From Thalassobacterium sedimentorum (GTDB taxonomy: Bacteria > Verrucomicrobiota > Verrucomicrobiia > Opitutales > Coraliomargaritaceae): a stretch of 64,000 bases of DNA. Positions 58,719 through 64,000 of the stretch are shown here, in pieces. Below the pieces are notes generated by a model that made no database searches, was not told the origin of the DNA, and worked only from the letters and a program-made list of their open reading frames with translations. The number at the start of each line of letters is the position of its first letter. Position 1 is the first letter of the stretch. A program made the position numbers and the translations under genes. The stretch lies in NCBI RefSeq assembly GCF_031127905.1, contig NZ_JARXIC010000013.1:62001-126000 (forward strand), given 5' to 3'.

Positions 58719-59233
58719 ATTTCGAGGGCGGGAGGCGACTTGTTCGCCCCACCTCGACGGTGTGTAACTTATAAGAGTAGTTGCCATATGTAGAGGTTTA
58801 ATCGTCGGCTTGCTCAAAAAGTTGCACTGAATTTGAGTGGGATGAGGGAGCTTAACATCTCTATGCATTTATAAATCAATCGGATGTGATTTTGCCAGCG
58901 AGTTTTAGTGTAAATTTCTTTGGTAAATATGTATCTCTGTCTTGCCTACGGCTTGAGACTTGCTCAGACAGAAGTTGTGAATAAATGGTTCATAATTACT
59001 AGATCTAGTAGTGCTTGTGTTAAAACTTACGATATATTGTGTGTCTGGTGTTGACGTGAGAATTCTGAGCTTCCATGCTGCGCGCATCATTTTGGTGCGA
59101 CTTACTGCCTTCAGCGCACTATCTCGCTACCTTTCAACACTTTCAGCTGCGGCGTGAGCTTTCTTTGTTTCCCCGCATTTGTGACTTCATCTTTTTTTTC
59201 TAAATCTCCTCCCTAGAACTACGCATACTATCC
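58719..59233. other. divergent control region of the sigma operon and nrdBA
   Basis: 515 bp. It contains the paired NrdR-box-like dyads (58996-59042) and a possible promoter TTGACG-N17-CATGCT at 59051-59079 for nrdB. The part up to 58990 has no recognised feature beyond unused in-frame starts of the sigma gene. Confidence 0.4.
58996..59042. promoter_or_regulatory. paired NrdR-box-like dyads upstream of nrdB
   Basis: Box 2, TTACGATATATTGTGT (59027-59042), matches the NrdR consensus acaCwAtATaTwGtgt at 13 of 16 positions. Box 1, TTACTAGATCTAGTAG (58996-59011), matches at 10 and includes the 14-bp palindrome TACTAGATCTAGTA. Start-to-start spacing is exactly 31 bp, the helical-phase spacing expected for NrdR box pairs. 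Both lie just upstream of the possible nrdB promoter. Confidence 0.65.
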
Positions 59234-60316
59234 ATGGAAAAAACCTACACAATCGGTGATAAAACCTTCGTCCTTGACCAAGCCAAAGCTGAAGAGGCTT
59301 TTGCGGCCAAAAAGATCATTAATGGTAAGGATACCATGTTCTTTAATATCCTGCCGCTCAAATACCAGTGGGCCTACGATCTGTACAAGACGATGAAGAA
59401 TAATCACTGGGAGCCGGAGGATATTCCTATGCAGAAGGATGTGGAGCTTTGGCGCAGTGCTGACCTCTCCGATGCCGAGCGCTGGATTATCAAGATGGCG
59501 ATCGGCTACTTTTCTGCGGCCGAAGGCATTGTCGGGGACAATGTGCAGCACGTCACCCGCGAGTTGGTCACCGCTCCAGAGCTCAAGCTCTTGCTGGGCC
59601 GTCACGCTCATGAGGAAAATATCCACGCCGACTCCTTGGTCTATATGATCAGCTCGCTCGGAATTAACCCGCACGAGTGTGAGGCGATGTTCGAAGACAT
59701 TCCCACCATCGAGAAAAAGACTAATTTCGTGGTCAGTAACTCGCGCGCGCTGCGTCGCGACATGGATTTGACGACCACCGAGGATAAGCAGGCTTTCACT
59801 AAAAACCTCTTCCTCTTTGGGCAATGCATGGAAGGCACGCAGTTCTACGGTCTCTTCGGCATGGTGCTCTCGCTCTATCGTCAGAACAAGTTCCCTGGTA
59901 TCGGCCAAATGTTCCGCTACACCCTGCGGGATGAGTCCAATCACATCGAGGTGTTCCGCAATTTGATCATGGATCTGATCGAAGAGAATGAGGACGTCTG
60001 GACCCCCGAGTTTAAGGAAGAGCTGCGCGACCTCATGCGTGAGGCAGTCTCGCTGGAAAAGGAATTTATTCGCGACTGCTTACCTGTGAATTCAGTTGGC
60101 CTGAGCGCGGACGAGTTTTGCCAATATATTGATTACATCGCCGATCGCCGCCTAGAAGACGTGGGCCTGAAAGCGATCAGCTCCGGCACCGAGAATCCGT
60201 TTCCGTGGTTGGCCGAAATGATGGATATTAAGAAGGAGCAAAACTTCTTCGAAGGTCGCGTCACCGAATATCAAAAGGCCTCCGCGCTTGGTTCGGTCGA
60301 CGATGACGAGCTGTAA
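59234..60316 (+). CDS. nrdB: ribonucleotide reductase class I beta subunit, tyrosine-less (class Ic/Id-like)
   Basis: 360 residues. It forms the radical-generating subunit that supplies the oxidant for deoxynucleotide synthesis by the alpha subunit. Metal ligands are visible as Glu97 (SAAEGIVGD), Glu128 and His131 (HEENIHAD), Glu200 (CMEGTQFYG), Glu234 and His237 (RDESNHIEV). The position of the radical tyrosine, four residues after His131, is Leu135 (HADSL). The first ligand is Glu rather than Asp. Both features, and the ligand spacing, match the chlamydial class Ic type with a Mn/Fe site; class Id is an alternative. The acidic C-terminus SVDDDEL is the alpha-binding tail. Cytoplasmic. It has strong C-ending codon use. 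Confidence 0.93.
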   Translation: MEKTYTIGDKTFVLDQAKAEEAFAAKKIINGKDTMFFNILPLKYQWAYDLYKTMKNNHWEPEDIPMQKDVELWRSADLSDAERWIIKMAIGYFSAAEGIVGDNVQHVTRELVTAPELKLLLGRHAHEENIHADSLVYMISSLGINPHECEAMFEDIPTIEKKTNFVVSNSRALRRDMDLTTTEDKQAFTKNLFLFGQCMEGTQFYGLFGMVLSLYRQNKFPGIGQMFRYTLRDESNHIEVFRNLIMDLIEENEDVWTPEFKEELRDLMREAVSLEKEFIRDCLPVNSVGLSADEFCQYIDYIADRRLEDVGLKAISSGTENPFPWLAEMMDIKKEQNFFEGRVTEYQKASALGSVDDDEL

Positions 60317-60345
60317 TTTCTTTCAATAGAAAATCCTACCGCACG

Positions 60346-60370
60346 GAGCCTGCATTCATCCAGCAGGCTC
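60346..60370 (+). promoter_or_regulatory. hairpin in the nrdB-nrdA spacer
   Basis: GAGCCTGC (60346-60353) and GCAGGCTC (60363-60370) are perfect arms around a 9-nt loop, followed by TGTTT. It may act as a partial terminator or processing site that sets the nrdB to nrdA ratio in the 129-bp spacer. Confidence 0.45.
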
Positions 60371-60445
60371 TGTTTCCCAAAGACATAATATGATGCCTGG
60401 CACGGGCCTCTTCACGCCTGCTTATCTCTCTATACATACTATTTC

Positions 60446-63400
60446 ATGATACATAAACTCTCCTTCGAAGAAGATCTAGAGCTTAAACGCTTTGCCTCCA
60501 CACCTAAAGAAAAGAAGCCTCGTTTCGAGTGGGGCTCCGTGCTCGGCGAGGACCGACTACAACGCCCGGAAATCAAAGTGGATGCCGGCGGCTCCGAGCG
60601 TGATTTTGATCTCGCCGAGATTGCCGATACCATTGGTAACGCGCTGACCGACCTGTTGCTCTCGCGTCAGGAAGATGAAATTTTCACGGAAGTGAACCGC
60701 AAGTTTGTGGCCAACGTCGCCAAGAGCGTCGGCTCTGTGTTGGCCACTTCGATCGAGCAGGGCAGGGCGCTCAAGCTCTCTACCCATGATGTGCACTTGC
60801 TGATCGAAAAGGCGTTGATCGAAAACGACGCGCACGATGTGGCTCGCAGCCTCATGTTCGGCCGTAATACCTCCGCGCAAAGTGTCGAGCGCGAGCCCGT
60901 ATCCATTCGCTTGATCCGTCGTAATGGTCAAGTGGTGCCCTGGAGCGAAGCCAAGATTGAGATCGCGGTGCGCAAGTCCTTCCTTGCTTTGCACCTCGAC
61001 TCCGATCCAGCCGTCGAGATCGCCCGCGCGGTGACGGATCGCTTGGTCGCCAGTGGACAAGCTTTCATCAACATCGAAGACGTGCAAGACGCCGTGCAAG
61101 AGGAAATGATGCGTCAGGGCCACTTCAAGGTCGCCGAGTCCTACATCCTCTACCGTGCCCATCGCTCCCGCGTCCGCGAAGAAGAGGGTATCGCACCCGC
61201 GCCCGAGTCGCAGCAAGAGTCCATGATTGTCGTCACCGAGGCCAACGGTGAAAATACTTTCTGGGACGGGGTCGACCTCAAGCGCCGTATCGAGTTCGCC
61301 ACGATCGGTCTGGATCTGAATATCGCCTCCGACGTGATCGAAAAAGAGCTTCGTCGTTCGCTCTACCCAGAGATGAAGCGCGCCGATCTGCAAAAGACTA
61401 TCATTCTCAATGCCAAGAGCATGATCGAGAAGGATGCCGACTTCGCCAAATTCGCCGGCCGCATCCTGCTCACTTACATTTACGAAGAAGTTCTCGATTG
61501 GGAAATCGTCCGCGATGGCGTCGACAGCCTCAAGGAAGCGCACCGCCGCGGATTCAAGCCCTACCTCAAGCGCGCGATCGAGATCGATCGCGTCAATCCC
61601 AAGCTGCTCGACTTCGATATCGATCAGATCGCATCCTCACTCGATCCCTCCGCGGACTTGGATTTCGATTACCTCGGTGTGCAGACCATGTATGACCGCT
61701 ACCTGATCGTCGATAAGACTGCCAAGCAGCACCGCCGCCTGGAAGTGCCACAATACTTCTGGATCCGCGTCGCCATGGGCCTCTTTCACCATGAGAAGGA
61801 CGACCGCGAAGGCTACGCCCTGCGCCTCTACAATCTCTATAAGAGCCGCCGCTTCTGCTCCTCCACGCCCACACTCTTTAACTCCGGCACACTGCACTCG
61901 CAGCTCTCGTCCTGCTACCTCTACAAGGTCGACGACAGCATCGAGTCCATCATGCACCGCGGCATCGCTGACAACGCCTTCCTCTCCAAGTGGGCCGGCG
62001 GTCTCGGTGGCTCTTGGACCGCAGTGCGCGGCACCGGCGGTTTCATTAAAGGCACCAACGGCGAGTCACAAGGCGTCATCCCATTCCTTAAGTTGCACAA
62101 CGACCAACTCGTCGCCGTCAACCAAGGTGGCAAACGTCGCGGCTCCGGTTGCGCCTACCTCGAAACATGGCACAACGACGTCGACGACTTCCTCGAGTTG
62201 CGTAAGAACACCGGAGACGACCGTCGTCGTACCCACGACATGAATACGGCCAACTGGATTCCCGACCTATTCATGAAGCGCATGGAGGCCCGTCAGCACT
62301 GGACACTCTTCCGCTCCAACGAATGCCCCGACCTGCATGACCTCTACGGCAAAGCCTTCGAAGAACGCTACTGCGAATACGAAGCCATGGCCGAGCGCGG
62401 CGAGATCTTCGGCCAGAAGCGCCCCGCCATTGACCTCTGGAAAGTCATGCTCCGCATGCTCTTCGAGACCGGTCACCCATGGATCACATTCAAAGATCCC
62501 TGCAACATTCGCAGCCCGCAAGACCACTGCGGCGTCATCCACAGTTCCAATCTCTGCACCGAGATCACGCTCAACACCAGTGCCGAAGAGACTGCTGTCT
62601 GTAACCTCGGCTCCGTCGTGCTCGACTCCCACCTCGACGCCGATGGCAACCTCGACCACGCCAAACTGCGTGAGACGATTAGCATCGCCGTGCGTGCCTT
62701 GGACAACGTCATCGACATCAACTTCTACCCAACCGAATCCGCCAAGACAGCCAACAGCCGTCACCGCCCGATCGGTCTCGGCGTCATGGGGCTGCAAAAC
62801 GCACTCTATAAGAAAGACATCGCCTTCGCTTCCCCAGCCGCCGTTGAGTTCAACGACGAGTTCATGGAAGCCATCGCTTACTACGCCTACGAAGCCTCCT
62901 CCGAGCTCGCAGCCGAGCACGGCACCTACAGCACTTACAAAGGTTCCAAGTGGGATCGCGGCCTGATGCCACAAGACACCCTCGACCTGCTCGAACAAGA
63001 GCGCGGCGAAAAAGTCGAAGTGCCCCGCGCTGGCAAGATGGACTGGATGCCACTGCGCGAGAAGATCGCCAAGAACGGCATGCGTAATTCCAACGTCCTC
63101 GCCATCGCGCCCACCGCCACCATCTCGAACATCATGGGCACCACGCCCTGCATCGAGCCCACCTACAAGAACCTCTTCGTGAAGAGCAATCTCTCCGGCG
63201 ACTTCATCGTGCTCAACAGCGAGCTCGTCCGCGACCTCAAGAAGCGCGGCCTCTGGACTGCGAACATGCTCGACCAAGTCAAATACTTCGACGGCGAGCT
63301 CGACTCCATCGAGGGCGTGCCACAAGACCTGCGCGAAAAATACCGCACCGCCTTCGGCATCGAGTATAAATACTTCGTCGACGCCGCAGCCCGTCGCCAG

Positions 63401-63697
63401 AAGTGGATCGACCAATCCCAATCGGTCAACCTCTTCATTGCCTCGCCCGACATCAAGACACTGTCCCACATGTATCGCGACGCCTGGCGCAAAGGCCTCA
63501 AGACCACTTACTACCTCCGCAGCCTAGGCGCTTCCAACATTGAGAAAGCGACCACCAGCGTAAAGAAAGAGGTGAGGGGACGCGCCGGCCAAGCCGAAGC
63601 CGCTCCCGCCGCGAAAAAGGAGTTCACCGCAGCAGAAAAGAAAGCCTGCTCCCTCGAAGCCATGATGAACGGCGAAGAGTGCGAAGCCTGCCAATAA
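60446..63697 (+). CDS. nrdA: ribonucleotide reductase class I alpha subunit with three ATP-cone-like repeats
   Basis: 1083 residues, about 300 longer than E. coli NrdA. Three cone-like repeats precede the barrel: about 42-140 (divergent), 152-250 (clear, VSIRLIRRNGQVVPWSEAKI and VAESYILYRAHR) and 258-350 (aligning with the E. coli cone). Catalytic residues: Cys490 (SSCYLYKVDD), Cys704 with Asn702 and Glu706 (SSNLCTEI), Cys719 (TAVCNLGSV), radical-path Tyr1022-Tyr1023 (TTYYLRSLG) and a C-terminal thiol pair Cys1079/Cys1082 (CEACQ). It reduces ribonucleoside diphosphates. Cones are allosteric ATP/dATP sites. Codons are strongly C-ending, unlike the carbohydrate loci, which fits high expression or transfer. 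Confidence 0.94.
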   Translation: MIHKLSFEEDLELKRFASTPKEKKPRFEWGSVLGEDRLQRPEIKVDAGGSERDFDLAEIADTIGNALTDLLLSRQEDEIFTEVNRKFVANVAKSVGSVLATSIEQGRALKLSTHDVHLLIEKALIENDAHDVARSLMFGRNTSAQSVEREPVSIRLIRRNGQVVPWSEAKIEIAVRKSFLALHLDSDPAVEIARAVTDRLVASGQAFINIEDVQDAVQEEMMRQGHFKVAESYILYRAHRSRVREEEGIAPAPESQQESMIVVTEANGENTFWDGVDLKRRIEFATIGLDLNIASDVIEKELRRSLYPEMKRADLQKTIILNAKSMIEKDADFAKFAGRILLTYIYEEVLDWEIVRDGVDSLKEAHRRGFKPYLKRAIEIDRVNPKLLDFDIDQIASSLDPSADLDFDYLGVQTMYDRYLIVDKTAKQHRRLEVPQYFWIRVAMGLFHHEKDDREGYALRLYNLYKSRRFCSSTPTLFNSGTLHSQLSSCYLYKVDDSIESIMHRGIADNAFLSKWAGGLGGSWTAVRGTGGFIKGTNGESQGVIPFLKLHNDQLVAVNQGGKRRGSGCAYLETWHNDVDDFLELRKNTGDDRRRTHDMNTANWIPDLFMKRMEARQHWTLFRSNECPDLHDLYGKAFEERYCEYEAMAERGEIFGQKRPAIDLWKVMLRMLFETGHPWITFKDPCNIRSPQDHCGVIHSSNLCTEITLNTSAEETAVCNLGSVVLDSHLDADGNLDHAKLRETISIAVRALDNVIDINFYPTESAKTANSRHRPIGLGVMGLQNALYKKDIAFASPAAVEFNDEFMEAIAYYAYEASSELAAEHGTYSTYKGSKWDRGLMPQDTLDLLEQERGEKVEVPRAGKMDWMPLREKIAKNGMRNSNVLAIAPTATISNIMGTTPCIEPTYKNLFVKSNLSGDFIVLNSELVRDLKKRGLWTANMLDQVKYFDGELDSIEGVPQDLREKYRTAFGIEYKYFVDAAARRQKWIDQSQSVNLFIASPDIKTLSHMYRDAWRKGLKTTYYLRSLGASNIEKATTSVKKEVRGRAGQAEAAPAAKKEFTAAEKKACSLEAMMNGEECEACQ

Positions 63698-63708
63698 ATT
63701 AACGACAA

Positions 63709-63736
63709 GGGCCGCCCCAGAGGGCGGCCCTTTTTT
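63709..63736 (+). terminator. rho-independent terminator of nrdA
   Basis: Perfect stem GGGCCGCCC / GGGCGGCCC with loop CAGA, followed by T6 (63731-63736). It begins 12 bp after the nrdA stop. Confidence 0.95.
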
Positions 63737-63807
63737 GATCACCCAGGATCGCAAATCTCCGCATTTGCCCCGTCAGCCTCGCCCCCATGTTCTAAGCCTT
63801 AGTATCT

Positions 63808-64000
63808 GTGCCAATACCCCTCAAACCCCACCCCACCTATAAACGACTCTTAGCTGAATTGAAAAGGGAGGGAGAGAAGCTCAAGTCTCGATGGGAAGCC
63901 CCGGTCTATCGTTGCGTTGAATTAAAATGGGCACGTCCCAAGTATTTGATCTCAGGTGAAGGCACCCGACAGCGTGGCAGTCGTTGGATGCGACCTAATA
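63808..64000 (+). CDS. RES-domain protein, 3'-truncated by window edge
   Basis: 64 codons from GTG 63808 to the window end. A stop at 63793-63795 closes the frame upstream, and GTG 63808 is the only usable start. After a polar lead (VPIPLKPHPTYKRLLAELKR), the sequence YRCVELKWARPKYLISG and GTRQRGSRWMRPN matches the start of RES domains (YR..., then G..GGRWN). RES proteins are NAD-degrading toxins, normally encoded after a Xre/DUF2384-type antitoxin gene. None is present upstream here, so an antitoxin must lie downstream or the protein is a non-toxin relative. The rest of the protein is outside the window. Confidence 0.75.
   Translation, partial: MPIPLKPHPTYKRLLAELKREGEKLKSRWEAPVYRCVELKWARPKYLISGEGTRQRGSRWMRPN

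Noticed and set aside
59228-59944. 238-codon frame opposite nrdB
   Set aside because: nrdB is unmistakable on the plus strand.
60557-61543. 328-codon antisense frame over nrdA N-terminus
   Set aside because: Same cause as above; the sense frame carries clear ATP-cone motifs.
62267-63469. 400-codon antisense frame over nrdA
   Set aside because: Shadow of strong C-ending codon bias in nrdA; no family motifs and entirely within a certain gene.

Overview
The window looks like a chromosomal segment from a marine-type Verrucomicrobiota bacterium, most likely class Opitutia (Coraliomargarita or Puniceicoccales relatives). The lineage is an inference. It rests on a pseudopilin cassette resembling the Verru_Chthon families, a DUF1559-like prepilin inside a polysaccharide operon, a PEP-CTERM-like C-terminus, several LacI/XylR regulators, and short intergenic repeats of a kind common in this phylum. 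No plasmid, phage, IS element or CRISPR array was seen.

Layout. (1) 1-905: 3' part of a GspE/PilB secretion ATPase. (2) 902-1324: DUF393 protein. (3) 1504-21790: a sulfated-polysaccharide utilisation region. It holds an SGNH esterase, an FAD oxidoreductase, a LacI regulator, a polysaccharide deacetylase, two S1-type sulfatases, a TIM-barrel isomerase, an acetyl-esterase-like hydrolase, a sodium:solute symporter, a PEP-CTERM-like protein, a heparinase II/III-like lyase, a prepilin, a D-2-hydroxyacid dehydrogenase, a GH39 enzyme and a second LacI paralogue. The lyase, deacetylase and esterase have export signals. The sulfatases and GH39 show none, which suggests depolymerisation outside, import, then intracellular desulfation and hydrolysis. 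(4) 21862-28402: housekeeping genes (serC, HPr, ABC exporter, RRM protein, MFS exporter, coaD). (5) 28604-32174: five pseudopilin genes ending in a strong terminator. (6) 32454-35515: overlapping NamZ, DUF2062 and glycerate kinase operon. (7) 35659-38323: an unusual tandem GTP-cyclohydrolase-II-like protein paired with a SIS-domain protein. (8) 38422-47245: rng, rodA, NUDIX, a small unknown, lysA, a repeat locus, DUF983, tatD, sufE and eno.

(9) 47553-56507: a second carbohydrate region with a sialate O-acetylesterase-like protein, a beta-propeller glycosidase-like protein, a DUF4886 protein, a XylR-type regulator and a large esterase. (10) 56911-57116: tRNA-Thr and tRNA-Lys with a terminator. 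(11) 57209-58718: an ECF sigma factor operon. (12) 58996-63736: class I ribonucleotide reductase nrdB-nrdA with two NrdR-box-like dyads upstream. NrdB has leucine where the radical tyrosine is expected, and NrdA appears to carry three ATP-cone-like repeats. (13) 63808-64000: 5' end of a RES-domain gene cut by the window edge.

The observations most worth follow-up are the tyrosine-less RNR with its paired dyads, the tandem GCH2/SIS pair, the repeated TTAACTGTAA dyad at two sulfatase promoters, and the compartment layout of the sulfated-glycan locus.
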